NCBI GenBank assembly: GCA_021778895.1
Contig: JAJYBR010000001.1
Coordinates: 124,001 to 188,000, forward strand
Source of the DNA: Actinomycetes bacterium
GTDB taxonomy: Bacteria; Actinomycetota; Acidimicrobiia; Acidimicrobiales; RAAP-2
Direction: 5' to 3'
DNA: 64,000 bases
Below, one piece after another: positions 25,194-33,696 of the stretch. The notes under the pieces are model-generated. The model did no database searches and was not told where the DNA came from. It saw only the letters and a program-made list of their open reading frames with translations. A program made the position numbers and the translations under genes. The stretch's first letter is position 1. Each line of letters begins with the position of its first letter.

Positions 25194-25209
25194 GTCCACC
25201 TCCCCCTCC

Positions 25210-25215
25210 AGTGTA
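25210..25215 (-). promoter_or_regulatory. -10-like box TACACT of the riboflavin synthase gene
   Basis: Minus-strand TACACT 16 nt before the ATG, leaving space for the purine-rich ribosome binding site; a leadered rather than leaderless arrangement. Confidence 0.4.
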
Positions 25216-25231
25216 GGAAAGTGGGCCGCGC

Positions 25232-26230
25232 TCAGCGCGGGGCCAGACGGGCGACGGCCTCGGGCAAGTCGTCGGGCGGCGAGATGATCGCCAGCACCGC
25301 GACGTCGACGCCGGCGTCCTGGTAGCGCGCGATGTGCTCGCGGCAGGCCTCGGCCGGACCGTGGATGATCAGCTCGTCGACGACCTGGTCGGGAATGGCC
25401 GCGTTGGCCCCGGCCCGGTCGCCCGCCGCCCATGCAGCCCACATGGGCTCGAGCTGGGGTCCGCGCCCGAGCCAGCGGTGGAAGTCGGCGTAGGCCGGCA
25501 CGGTCAGGTACGCCGCGATCATGCGTCGGGCCAGGGTTCGCGCACGTTCGGCGTCGGCGGTCGGGATCACGAAGAGCCGCGCGGCGACGAGGGAGTCACC
25601 CAGTTCCTGGCGGACGCGGCCGACGTCGGTGGCGCTCAGCCAGTTCAGCACGGCGCCGTCGGCCTCGTCGCGGGCCAGGTGCAGCATCCCGGGCCGCAGG
25701 GCCCCCAGGATCAGCCGCGGCCGCGTCGCCACCGGCCGGCTGAGCCGGAATCCGCGCACGGTGAGCGTCTCGAGCTCCGCGTCGACGCGCTCGCCGGCCA
25801 GGGCGCGCTGGACGATGTGGAGGACGTCGCGGGTGCGGGCGTAGGGGTGCTGGTAGGCGATCCCGTTCCAGCGCTCGACCACCGGGGCACTGGAGGCCCC
25901 CAGGCCGATCGTCAGCCGATCGCCCGCCATCTCGGCCAGGGCCGCGATGGACATGGCGAGCAGCGCGGGTCCCCGTGTGAACACCGGGGCGATGGCCAGG
26001 CCGAGGTTCAAGCGGGGCTCCCAGGCCGCGGCCAGGGCGAGCGGCGTGAAGCCGTCGGACCCGTCGACCTCGCTCGACCACACGTCGGTGTAGCCCAAGT
26101 CGGCCAGGCGGGCGAACCAGCCGCGGTGCTCGGGCAGCGACACACCGTCGAAGGGGATGGTGACACCCAGGCGTCGCTCGGCTGCGCGCCCGGGCGCGGC
26201 CTCGGTGCGTGATGCGAAGTTCTCCGGCAT
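25232..26230 (-). CDS. Luciferase-like (LLM class) oxidoreductase, probably F420-dependent
   Basis: A 332-residue TIM-barrel protein of the bacterial luciferase-like family. Recognisable parts are GVTIPFDGVSLPEHRGWFARLADLGYTDVW (strand 1 and helix), LNLGLAIAPVFTRGPALLAMSIAALAEMAGDRLTIGLGASS, the phosphate-binding region of F420/FMN, and the C-terminal GPAEACREHIARYQDAGVD. Sequence context with cofD/cofE in this genome and the actinobacterial setting favour F420 as cofactor over FMN. Substrate unknown. The ATG at 26230 has GGAGGA 4 nt upstream, making the longer in-frame extension unlikely. It is followed 38 bp later by the archaeal-type riboflavin synthase gene; both concern flavin-type cofactors. 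Confidence 0.88.
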   Translation of the reverse strand: MPENFASRTEAAPGRAAERRLGVTIPFDGVSLPEHRGWFARLADLGYTDVWSSEVDGSDGFTPLALAAAWEPRLNLGLAIAPVFTRGPALLAMSIAALAEMAGDRLTIGLGASSAPVVERWNGIAYQHPYARTRDVLHIVQRALAGERVDAELETLTVRGFRLSRPVATRPRLILGALRPGMLHLARDEADGAVLNWLSATDVGRVRQELGDSLVAARLFVIPTADAERARTLARRMIAAYLTVPAYADFHRWLGRGPQLEPMWAAWAAGDRAGANAAIPDQVVDELIIHGPAEACREHIARYQDAGVDVAVLAIISPPDDLPEAVARLAPR

Positions 26231-26246
26231 GCTGTCCTCCGCGATG

Positions 26247-26252
26247 ACGGTA
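26247..26252 (-). promoter_or_regulatory. -10-like box TACCGT of the luciferase-like oxidoreductase gene
   Basis: Minus-strand TACCGT 16 nt before the ATG at 26230, ahead of the GGAGGA site. Confidence 0.35.
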
Positions 26253-26292
26253 TCGCAGCGACCGGCGCGACCGACGGGATCGGCGCACTTCG

Positions 26293-26298
26293 TAGAAT
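26293..26298 (+). promoter_or_regulatory. -10 box TAGAAT of the phosphodiester-glycosidase-like gene
   Basis: TAGAAT with 7 nt to the GTG at 26306. An ATG at 26297 overlaps the box and is therefore a less likely start. Confidence 0.6.
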
Positions 26299-26305
26299 GG
26301 TCGCC

Positions 26306-27238
26306 GTGCTCGTGCGCCCCCGACGGCTCCTGGCGGCGCTCAGCGTCGGAGCCCTGACGCTCACCGTCGGCGCGCCCCTCGCGGCGTCGGCGCGTCCCCG
26401 CGTTCCCGCCCCCGTGTGCGTGGTGTGGGCGGGCCACGTGCGCTGTACGCCCTGGCACCCGGCCGACACGTGGGCCTCGTCCGCGTCCGTCCTCGTTGCC
26501 ACGTGGCGTCCCTGGTCATCCCAGTCGTCGATCGTGGCCACCGCGGCGTGGTTCAATGCCCGCTCGACGCTGCTCGGGCTCTACCCGGGCTACAAGGTGC
26601 CGGGCCCGTCGGTCCTGGACCGCGGGCCCGAGATGGTTCCGCCGCAAGCGCGGCGAAGCCTCCTCGCCACCTTCAACGGCGGGTTCTACGAGGTCGACGC
26701 TGCGGGAGGCTTCTTCGCCCACCAGACGCTCTACGCCCCGATGCGCCGGGGACTGGCGACCGTCGTGCGCTACCGCACCGGGCGTGTCGACGTCATCACC
26801 TGGACCGGCGGGCCGCGCCCGCCGGCCACCGTGGTCCTCGCGCGCCAGAACCTCCCGCTGCTGGTGGCGGCCGGTCGCCCGACGCCCGCCAGCGCCGACA
26901 ACGCCGCCTGGGGCGTGACCCTGTACGGGGCTCCGGCCGTGTGGCGCTCGGCCCTGGGGGTCGACGCGTCGGGCAACCTGGTCTACGCGGCCGCGCCCGG
27001 ACTCACGTCAGCGATGCTCGCCACGCTCATGGTGCAGCTGCACTGCGTGCGGGCCATGGAACTCGACATCAACCCCGAGTGGCCCGTGCTGATCACCTAC
27101 GGCGGACCCGGAGCCGCCCGCCCGCTGATGCAGACGCCGAATCCGAACCAGATCTCGACGCGGTACCTGGCAGTGAGCACCAAGGACTTCTTCGCGCTCT
27201 ACGCGACGCGCACGCCCGGCGCCCCCCAACCCTGGTAG
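26306..27238 (+). CDS. Secreted phosphodiester glycosidase-like (NAGPA domain) protein
   Basis: About 310 residues. An N-terminal signal peptide (RPRRLLAALSVGALTLTVGAP, cleavage near ASA) is followed by a domain with FNGGFYEVDAAGG, NLPLLVAAGRPT, WGVTLYG and AMELDINPEWPVLITY, the spaced motifs of the phosphodiester glycosidase (NAGPA) family. In mammals that domain uncovers mannose-6-phosphate; bacterial members are thought to act on exopolysaccharide or wall-polymer phosphodiesters. A Cys pair (VCVVW, VRCTPW) near the N-terminus could form a disulfide. It is convergent with the following membrane-protein gene (15 bp apart). Substrate is unknown. Confidence 0.82.
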   Translation: MLVRPRRLLAALSVGALTLTVGAPLAASARPRVPAPVCVVWAGHVRCTPWHPADTWASSASVLVATWRPWSSQSSIVATAAWFNARSTLLGLYPGYKVPGPSVLDRGPEMVPPQARRSLLATFNGGFYEVDAAGGFFAHQTLYAPMRRGLATVVRYRTGRVDVITWTGGPRPPATVVLARQNLPLLVAAGRPTPASADNAAWGVTLYGAPAVWRSALGVDASGNLVYAAAPGLTSAMLATLMVQLHCVRAMELDINPEWPVLITYGGPGAARPLMQTPNPNQISTRYLAVSTKDFFALYATRTPGAPQPW

Positions 27239-27253
27239 GGCGGTCGCGCTAGC

Positions 27254-29518
27254 TCAGGCGGCGTGGCGTGGCGCGTGGCGGCCGGGGCGCCGGCGGCGCC
27301 ACCGATCAGCGAGGGGCAGTCCGATCATGACGAGCACGGCGAGGGCGAAGCCGGCTCCGGCGGCCTCCTCGTGGCGCGGCAGGAAGGAGAACGCCAGCTT
27401 CGAGGTCCCCGCGGGCACGGCCACGGTCTGGTAGACGCCGTCGAGGGTGCCGATGGCCGCCGACTGGCCGTTGACGGTCGCGTGCCAACCGGCCATCATC
27501 AGCTCGCTGCGCACGACCGTGCCCGGATGCGCGCAGGTCACGGTGGCGTGCGCGAAGCCCGTTCCGGTGACGGTGCACCCGGCGGTGGAGCTGGAGAAGA
27601 ACGGTGTGGATCCGGGCAGGCTGTAGATGCCCACCTGCTGGTCGGCGAAGACCTCGCGCACGCCGATCTTGGTCAAGGTGGGCAGCGGCGTGACGCCAAC
27701 GGGGAACACCAGGTAGCGCACGTCGGCCGCCCGGTAGGAGGCCAGGTGCGCGACGAGGGCCTGCTCTTGCTGCACGATGCCGCCGATACCGCCCTTGGCC
27801 AGGAAGTGGCGGGCCGGCGAGATGGCGGGATTGAGGGACGTGGTGATGTACTTCGCGAAAGCGGCCGGGAACGGCAGGTCGATGGCGTTGAGCTCGGGCA
27901 GGTTGTACTGGGAGCCCCAGTTGGGATACAGCACCTCGAAGTCGAGGAAACGGGCGCGCCCGATGTGCTGCTGCAGGTAGGTGATGGGTGCCTGGTCCAC
28001 CGTGACCGATGCGGGCGCCTCGGCGGTGGGGACGAGATAGGTGAGGGCGGCCTCTCCAGCGAGCAGCGTGACCAGCACCAGGGGCGCCCAGCGGAACCGC
28101 GTCAGGAAGCCGGCCGCCAGGATGAGGGCCACCGCGATGAAGGGCAGGGCGTGGAGTCCGAAGAAGATGATGCGGTCCCGGTGGGTCACCAGGTAGCCCT
28201 CATTGCCCGCGTGGCCGGCGAGCGCGGACCACAACAGCAGGAGTCCGCCGATCGGGGTCGTGACGAAGAACAGGCGGCGAGCCATCTTCGAGGTGACGAG
28301 ATCAGTGATCGCCAAGCCGGCCAGCACCACCACCGATAGCTCCAAGGTGGCCATGTCGTAACGCGAGAAGGCGATCTGCTTGACGTAGGGGATCACGTTC
28401 CACAGCGAGCGCACATGGAAAACGTTGAGCATCGCGCCCATGGACAGGGCGAACCAGGCGGCCAGCGCGATGCGCAGCGGCCGCAGGCGCCGCCCGAGGA
28501 GGCCCAGGAGGGCGAGGGTCGTGGTGCCCGCGAGCAGGTAGCCACCGATGGTGCCCCAGGAATTGGTCACCTGCTGGTTGTGGTTGGAGAAGATCGTCCC
28601 GTAGATGTAGGGGTCCAGGAACATCGCCAGAGACGCGTGCGGGATGGCCGCGGTGCCATCGACGGTGGCGATGTGCCCGCCGATCCGGGCCACGTGTAAG
28701 AAGTCGAGGAACGCGACGACGACCGGGAGCGAGAGGAGGACCCCCAGAGCCCCGCCGTAGGCGATGTGGCGCGCGGCCAGCCAGCGCCGCGGCCGCGGGA
28801 GGGCGAAGAGGCGGACCGCCGCCCACACGACCACGAAGAGGGCGTCGAGGAAGGCCACCTCGGGGAATCCCGCGTAGATCGACAGCGCCAGGGCCAGTGC
28901 GAGCAGGTACCACCCGCGCCGCCGACCGCTGTCGAGGTCCCCGTAGGCCATCTCGACGCCCAGCACCATGAGGGGCAGGAAGGCGACGGGGTTGAGCACC
29001 GCGTTGCCCATCCAGGCGAAGGTGCCGTTGAGCGCGAAGACGATGCCGATGCCGGTGGCGGCCACGGTGGACATCCCGAGGCGGCGGCCGAGGAAGTACG
29101 TGGCCAGGCCGGCGATGAACTCGAGGACGAGGTGGAACCCGAGCAGCCCCAGCGGTGTGCCGAACAGGAGGGTCAGGGGCAGGAGTGACGCGGCCTGCAT
29201 CTCCCCGGCCAGGGGCTGGCCGAGGCCCTCGAAGTAGTTCCACCACGGCAGGTGACCGTGCAGGAGGTCCATGGCCGACAGGTGGCCGAGGGGCTGGGTG
29301 ATGAAGCCGATGTTGGGGTCGATCGCGGGGCGTCCGCAGGTCACGCGGCAGACCGTCTGGGCGATTCCCGACGTGTAGCTGATCGGATCGTTGCTCGCCA
29401 GTCCGAAGGTGTACATGAAGTTGGCCAGGATGACCGCCACCCCGATGATGACGGCGGGCCACGTCCACGCGGGCAGGCGGCGGTTCAGATCTGTGATGCG
29501 TTGTCGCCAGGCGGGCAC
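27254..29518 (-). CDS. Large polytopic membrane protein, YfhO/GT-C-like
   Basis: A 754-residue protein with about a dozen hydrophobic spans in the first 500 residues, then an extracytoplasmic domain (about 510-700), a last helix and a basic C-terminus. Early loops hold HGHLPWWNYFEGLGQPLAGEMQ, the pattern of YfhO-family proteins, where an aromatic/acidic first loop is typical of GT-C enzymes that use polyprenyl-phosphate sugars. The extracytoplasmic end includes GWHATVNGQ, a segment common in YfhO proteins. It carries one in-frame TTA codon (28697-28699 on this strand). The GTG start follows a TAGCCT box. Probable role: sugar decoration of a wall polymer or lipid. Confidence 0.8.
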   Translation of the reverse strand: MPAWRQRITDLNRRLPAWTWPAVIIGVAVILANFMYTFGLASNDPISYTSGIAQTVCRVTCGRPAIDPNIGFITQPLGHLSAMDLLHGHLPWWNYFEGLGQPLAGEMQAASLLPLTLLFGTPLGLLGFHLVLEFIAGLATYFLGRRLGMSTVAATGIGIVFALNGTFAWMGNAVLNPVAFLPLMVLGVEMAYGDLDSGRRRGWYLLALALALSIYAGFPEVAFLDALFVVVWAAVRLFALPRPRRWLAARHIAYGGALGVLLSLPVVVAFLDFLHVARIGGHIATVDGTAAIPHASLAMFLDPYIYGTIFSNHNQQVTNSWGTIGGYLLAGTTTLALLGLLGRRLRPLRIALAAWFALSMGAMLNVFHVRSLWNVIPYVKQIAFSRYDMATLELSVVVLAGLAITDLVTSKMARRLFFVTTPIGGLLLLWSALAGHAGNEGYLVTHRDRIIFFGLHALPFIAVALILAAGFLTRFRWAPLVLVTLLAGEAALTYLVPTAEAPASVTVDQAPITYLQQHIGRARFLDFEVLYPNWGSQYNLPELNAIDLPFPAAFAKYITTSLNPAISPARHFLAKGGIGGIVQQEQALVAHLASYRAADVRYLVFPVGVTPLPTLTKIGVREVFADQQVGIYSLPGSTPFFSSSTAGCTVTGTGFAHATVTCAHPGTVVRSELMMAGWHATVNGQSAAIGTLDGVYQTVAVPAGTSKLAFSFLPRHEEAAGAGFALAVLVMIGLPLADRWRRRRPGRHAPRHAA

Positions 29519-29524
29519 CGGACC

Positions 29525-29530
29525 AGGCTA
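29525..29530 (-). promoter_or_regulatory. -10 box TAGCCT of the YfhO-like gene
   Basis: Minus-strand TAGCCT with 6 nt to the GTG at 29518, in the 40-bp gap after the GT2 gene. Confidence 0.6.
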
Positions 29531-29558
29531 GCCAAGCCTGCCGTGGGGGTTCGGTGGA

Positions 29559-31271
29559 CTAGCGGAAGCGGTAGTACATCGTCTCGCCGAGTAGCAGGAG
29601 CGACTCGGAGAAGTAGGGATCTTTGAACGAACCGAAGATGTCCCAGCGCCGGATGAAGCGGTTGCGGTCGACCAGGGGGTCGAGGGTGCCTCGTGACGAG
29701 CTGACGTGATGGTAGAGCCGCACGTCGGGGTCGAAGACGACGGCCCGGCCCGCGACGAGGGAACGCAGGCAGATGTCCACGTCGTTCATGACGACGGCCA
29801 GGTCCTCGTCCATGCCCCCGAGCCCGTTCCACCAGTCGCGTCGCACCATCTGCACGGCACCCGTGACCGCCGCGACGTCGCGCACCGACACCGAGTACTG
29901 GTTGGTCACCGGGTAGTTCGAGTCGGTGCGCAGGTGCTGGGGGTACGGGGTGATCACGATGCCCTCGTGCTCGCGCCGACCGTCTGCGTCCAGCAGGCAC
30001 GCGCCCACGAACCCGACGTCGTCGAGCGCGGCCAGGGCCACCATGCGCTCGAGCCAGTCAGGCGTGACGATGACGGTGTCGTTGTTGAGCGTGACGACGT
30101 ACTCGGCCTCGGCCGCGGCGACGCCACGGTTGACGATGTGGGCGTAGTTGAAGGGACCCGGGCAGGGCACCACGGGGAAGCCCTCGTCGGTGAAGTAGGC
30201 CAGGGACTCGGGCTGGATCGAGTCGTTGTCCAGGATCACGATGCGGTAGTTGGGGTAGGTCGTGCGCTCGCGGATCGAGTCCACACAGCGCCGGACCAGG
30301 TCGACGCGGTCGCGGGTCGGGATCAGGATGTCGATCGAGGGGGCGGGCTGGGGCACGGTTGTGCGCCACCGGGTGGTCCCGGGCAGATCGCCGGGGACGA
30401 CCGTGCCGGTCCAGTCGCGTCGCTCCAGGGCCTGGGTGACCACGGCCACCGTGTCGGAGTCCAGGTGCTCGCGCGTCGCCGTGAATGCGGGGCGACCACC
30501 GATCACCAGATGCGGCAGGTGCTGGAAGACGGCGCCCGCCTCGTGCAGGCGCAAGAACAGGTCGTGCTCGAAGGCCCACCCGGCTGCGACGTCGAAGCCT
30601 CCGACCTCGCGCAGGCGCGCAACGCGCACCAGCGCCGGCCGGCCCACGCAGTTGTAGCTGAGCAGGGTGTGGTAGCCGACGGCGGGGCTCTTGAGGGATG
30701 GCTGGTGGGCGGTGGGCCAGAACTCGTCGGCGAACACGACGTCGGCGTCGGGCTCGGCGACCGTCGCCAAAGCCTCGGCGGCGAAGATCGCGTCTCCGGG
30801 TGCGTCGGCCTGGTCGGCCAGGATGACCCAGGTCGTGCGAACGTCCGCCAGCTCACGGTTCAGGCGCTCGATCTCGGCGCGCGCGTCGCGGGCGGACTCG
30901 TCGATCCGCAGCACGGTCGACTGGCTGTCGCGCTGGGCCTCCAGGCTGCGCACCGGGCGCTCGAGCAGGTGGGGCCGGTAGTTGATGGGGAAGTAGGACT
31001 CGTCGGGCTCGACGGTCTCCACGATCGTGGTGGGGGGCCGCTTGCGCGTGCCGCGCACCCGGCGCACGATGCGCAGCACCGGTCGGCCCACCAGGCGCGC
31101 GGCCCGGTAGCGCCACGTCTCATCACCCAGCAGACGGCCGATCGTCTGGCGCCAGCGGCTGGCCGAGACCATCCGGATGTTGGCGTGGAACTGACCCCAG
31201 CGGCGTCGCAGCTCCTCGTCAGTGATGGGCGGTGCCGAAACGTCGACGTCGTACTGGCGGATCTCGAACAC
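29559..31271 (-). CDS. GT2 family glycosyltransferase (O-antigen/rhamnan-type, two-part)
   Basis: A 570-residue protein. The C-terminal half (from about residue 310) is a complete GT2 domain: SIDILIPTRDRVDLVRRCVDSI, VILDNDSIQPE, YVVTLNNDTVIV (metal ligand) and GGMDEDLAVVMNDVDICLRSLVAGR. The N-terminal half has an Arg-rich region and a second, weaker Rossmann-like unit (TTWVILADQADAPGDAIF, DADVVFADEF), as in tandem-domain polysaccharide glycosyltransferases. The GTG at 31271 is chosen for its GAGGAGA ribosome binding site; the longer reading to 31310 has none. No transmembrane helix. It is followed by the YfhO-like gene and both may serve the same glycan. Confidence 0.88.
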   Translation of the reverse strand: MFEIRQYDVDVSAPPITDEELRRRWGQFHANIRMVSASRWRQTIGRLLGDETWRYRAARLVGRPVLRIVRRVRGTRKRPPTTIVETVEPDESYFPINYRPHLLERPVRSLEAQRDSQSTVLRIDESARDARAEIERLNRELADVRTTWVILADQADAPGDAIFAAEALATVAEPDADVVFADEFWPTAHQPSLKSPAVGYHTLLSYNCVGRPALVRVARLREVGGFDVAAGWAFEHDLFLRLHEAGAVFQHLPHLVIGGRPAFTATREHLDSDTVAVVTQALERRDWTGTVVPGDLPGTTRWRTTVPQPAPSIDILIPTRDRVDLVRRCVDSIRERTTYPNYRIVILDNDSIQPESLAYFTDEGFPVVPCPGPFNYAHIVNRGVAAAEAEYVVTLNNDTVIVTPDWLERMVALAALDDVGFVGACLLDADGRREHEGIVITPYPQHLRTDSNYPVTNQYSVSVRDVAAVTGAVQMVRRDWWNGLGGMDEDLAVVMNDVDICLRSLVAGRAVVFDPDVRLYHHVSSSRGTLDPLVDRNRFIRRWDIFGSFKDPYFSESLLLLGETMYYRFR

Positions 31272-31297
31272 CGTGTCTCCTCGTGCTTCGGCCCTCC

Positions 31298-31303
31298 AGG
31301 CTA
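31298..31303 (-). promoter_or_regulatory. -10 box TAGCCT of the two-part GT2 gene
   Basis: Minus-strand TAGCCT 26 nt before the GTG at 31271; unlike most boxes here it leaves a short leader containing a ribosome binding site. Confidence 0.45.
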
Positions 31304-31344
31304 CCGGCACCGTCTGGACCGGCTCAGAGTCGCCTCGTCTCCTC

Positions 31345-31399
31345 GTTCAGGTGACTTTCACGCCCCGTTCACCTTCCGTTCACCCGTCCCTCATCTGAC
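31345..31399 (+). promoter_or_regulatory. PHO box: five 11-bp direct repeats (GTTCACC-type) upstream of the phosphate-type transporter
   Basis: Units start at 31345, 31356, 31367, 31378 and 31389: GTTCAGGTGAC, TTTCACGCCCC, GTTCACCTTCC, GTTCACCCGTC, CCTCATCTGAC. Exact 11-bp phasing and GTTCACC plus four bases is the form of PhoP binding sites in streptomycetes. Units three and four fit best. The array ends 52 bp before the GTG at 31452. Confidence 0.85.
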
Positions 31400-31451
31400 G
31401 GCAACTCGACGGCGAGACACTGCAGGGGACGAGTGAGAGAGGCGGTACGTC

Positions 31452-32852
31452 GTGTCGTTCGCACAGCAGAGCGTGAGTGAGCCAAATTTCGAGCCGGCGG
31501 TACCGACCATTGGCCAGCTCCTCGACAACGCGCCCACCAGCCGCTTCCACCGCCGCGCCGTCGTGATCTCGGGGATGGGCTTCTTCACCGACGCTTACGA
31601 CCTCTTCGTGATCGGGACGGTTGCCGCTCTGGTCCAGACGCAGTGGTCGCTGTCGACGACCATGACCAGCTGGGTGACCGGTGCGGCAATCCTCGGCGCC
31701 TTCGTGGGGGCGATGTCCTTCGGACGCCTGGCCGACGTGGTGGGTCGCAAGTCCGTCTACACCGCGGTCGCCGTGATCATGATCGTCGGCGCCGTGGCGT
31801 CGTCGCTCGCTCCCAATGTCGTCGTGCTGATCGTGGCGCGCTTCGTCCTCGGCCTCGGCATCGGTGGCGACTACCCGGTGTCGGCCGTCCTGATGAGCGA
31901 GTACTCCAACCGTGCGGACCGCGGCCGTCTCGTCGGTCTGGTCTTCTCCATGCAGGCGCTCGGTCTCATCGTGGGGCCGCTGGTGGGCCTGGCACTCCTC
32001 TCGTCGGGCATCGCCACCACGCTCACGTGGCGCCTCCTGCTCGTGATCGGTGCTGTTCCGGCAGCCGCGGTGATCTACCTGCGCGCACGCATGCCCGAGT
32101 CCCCTCGGTTCCAGGCGCACGTCAAGGGATCGAGTGCCAAGGCCGCGGCGGAGTTGCACCGATTCTCCGATGGGATCATCGACGTGACGAGCGTCGCCCC
32201 CGCCACGCGGACGCTCATGAGCATCCGTCAGTTCTTCACCAGTCGGGCGATGTGGCGTCTGGTGCTGGGCACGGCGGGGAGCTGGTTCCTCTTCGACTAC
32301 GCGTACTACGGCAACACCCTGTCGCTTCCGAGCATCTTGAGCGAGGTCTCGCCGAACGCCACCCTCGAGGGAAAGATGGTGCTCTCGCTCGTCCTGTTCC
32401 TGGTGTTCGCAGTGCCTGGGTACGTGCTCGCGGTCGCCCGTATCGACCGCATCGGGCACCGACGCCTGCAGTGGGTGGGCTTCTTGATCATTGCGGCCTG
32501 CTTCGGCGCGCTGGCCGCCGTGCCCAGCCTGACGACGATGGTGGGACCGTTCATCGCCATCTTCGGCATCAGCTATTTCTTCACCGAGTTCGGACCCAAC
32601 ACGACGACCTTCGTGCTCCCCTCGGAGGTCTTCCCCGTCGAGATGCGCACGACGGGGCACGGCATCGCGGCCGGCATCGGCAAGCTCGGGGCGTTCGTGG
32701 GCGTCTTCCTCGTCCCGCGGCTCGAGGCGAGCTTTGGCCTGCGCGGCATGCTCGTCGTGGCCACCGCAGCCGCTCTGGCGGGGCTGGCCACCACGGCACT
32801 GGTGCCCGAGGCGAGTCGCCGCGCCCTCGACCACGACGGCGCTCCTCACTAG
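31452..32852 (+). CDS. MFS transporter of the phosphate:proton symporter type
   Basis: A 466-residue, 12-helix major facilitator. The N-terminal GMGFFTDAYDLFVIG with the Asp pair is the signature of the PHS (phosphate:H+ symporter) branch, also seen in some aromatic-acid transporters; LADVVGRK is the A-motif and RFVLGLGIGGDYPVSAVLMSEYSN is the strongly conserved PHS block. The PHO box upstream supports phosphate or phosphate-ester uptake under phosphate limitation. The GTG start has GAGAGAGG about 9 nt upstream. No partner gene is needed. Substrate by family plus operator evidence, not proven. Confidence 0.88.
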   Translation: MSFAQQSVSEPNFEPAVPTIGQLLDNAPTSRFHRRAVVISGMGFFTDAYDLFVIGTVAALVQTQWSLSTTMTSWVTGAAILGAFVGAMSFGRLADVVGRKSVYTAVAVIMIVGAVASSLAPNVVVLIVARFVLGLGIGGDYPVSAVLMSEYSNRADRGRLVGLVFSMQALGLIVGPLVGLALLSSGIATTLTWRLLLVIGAVPAAAVIYLRARMPESPRFQAHVKGSSAKAAAELHRFSDGIIDVTSVAPATRTLMSIRQFFTSRAMWRLVLGTAGSWFLFDYAYYGNTLSLPSILSEVSPNATLEGKMVLSLVLFLVFAVPGYVLAVARIDRIGHRRLQWVGFLIIAACFGALAAVPSLTTMVGPFIAIFGISYFFTEFGPNTTTFVLPSEVFPVEMRTTGHGIAAGIGKLGAFVGVFLVPRLEASFGLRGMLVVATAAALAGLATTALVPEASRRALDHDGAPH

Positions 32853-32890
32853 GCTCAGCGCCGAGAGGCGCCGATCTGGAGGAGGGATCT

Positions 32891-33658
32891 GTGGACCTGG
32901 ACTTGGGTGGTCGTGCCTACCTGGTGACCGGCGGAACCGACGGACTGGGTCTCGCTCTGGCCGAGCGACTGGTGGCCGAGGATGCGCGCGTCGCGGTGTG
33001 CGGGCGGTCGGCCGAACGCGTCGAGTCCGCGCGGCGCCGGCTGGGGGAGAACGGGCTCGGACTGGTGGCCGACGTGACCGACACCGGCGAGCTCGACGGC
33101 TTCGTCGACGCGGCTCTCGAGACCTTCGGCCGGCTCGACGGGGTGGTGTCCAACGCGGGGCGCTCGGCGGGCGTGGTCGTGGCGGGCTCGTCGGACGAGC
33201 AGTGGCGAGACGACTTCGAGCTCAAGGTCGTGGCCGCGGTCCACCTGGCGCGCCGGACGACCGAAGCGCTACGGGAGACCTCCGGGGCGATGGTGAACGT
33301 TCTGGCGATCTCGGCGCGCGCCCCCGGCGCGGGCTCGACGCCGACGGCAGCATCGCGGGCGGCCGGCCTGGCCCTGACCAAGGCCCTGTCCGCCGAGATG
33401 GCACCGCACGGCGTGCGCGTCAACGCGGTCCTCATCGGGATGATCGAGTCCGGTCAGTGGGAGCGACGGGCGGCCACGACGGGCGAGGCGCTCGATGTCT
33501 TCTACCGGCGCATGGCGGCCGAGGCGCGCATCCCGCTGGGCCGGGTGGGCCGGCCCGACGAGTTCGCCGATCTCGTGACCTTCTTGCTGTCGCCACGCGC
33601 CAGTTACATCACGGGCGTGGGCATCAACCTCGACGGCGGACTCGCTCCCGGCATCTGA
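32891..33658 (+). CDS. SDR-family protein with altered catalytic motif
   Basis: A 255-residue classical SDR by fold: coenzyme loop VTGGTDGLGLALA (GxxxGxG), VADVTDT, VSNAGRS (NAG motif) and the C-terminal VNAVLIGMI and SYITGVGINLDGG. The active-site Tyr-x3-Lys is not present: the expected YSASK reads TAASR, so both Tyr and Lys are replaced. It may be a non-catalytic SDR, use another residue, or act with a partner. GTG start at 32891 with a GGAGGAGGG site. It follows the MFS gene by 38 bp and may be co-transcribed with it. Confidence 0.85.
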   Translation: MDLDLGGRAYLVTGGTDGLGLALAERLVAEDARVAVCGRSAERVESARRRLGENGLGLVADVTDTGELDGFVDAALETFGRLDGVVSNAGRSAGVVVAGSSDEQWRDDFELKVVAAVHLARRTTEALRETSGAMVNVLAISARAPGAGSTPTAASRAAGLALTKALSAEMAPHGVRVNAVLIGMIESGQWERRAATTGEALDVFYRRMAAEARIPLGRVGRPDEFADLVTFLLSPRASYITGVGINLDGGLAPGI

Positions 33659-33696
33659 GGCCCGCTGGCCCGCGGCTCATCCGAGGGCGTGCCCGC

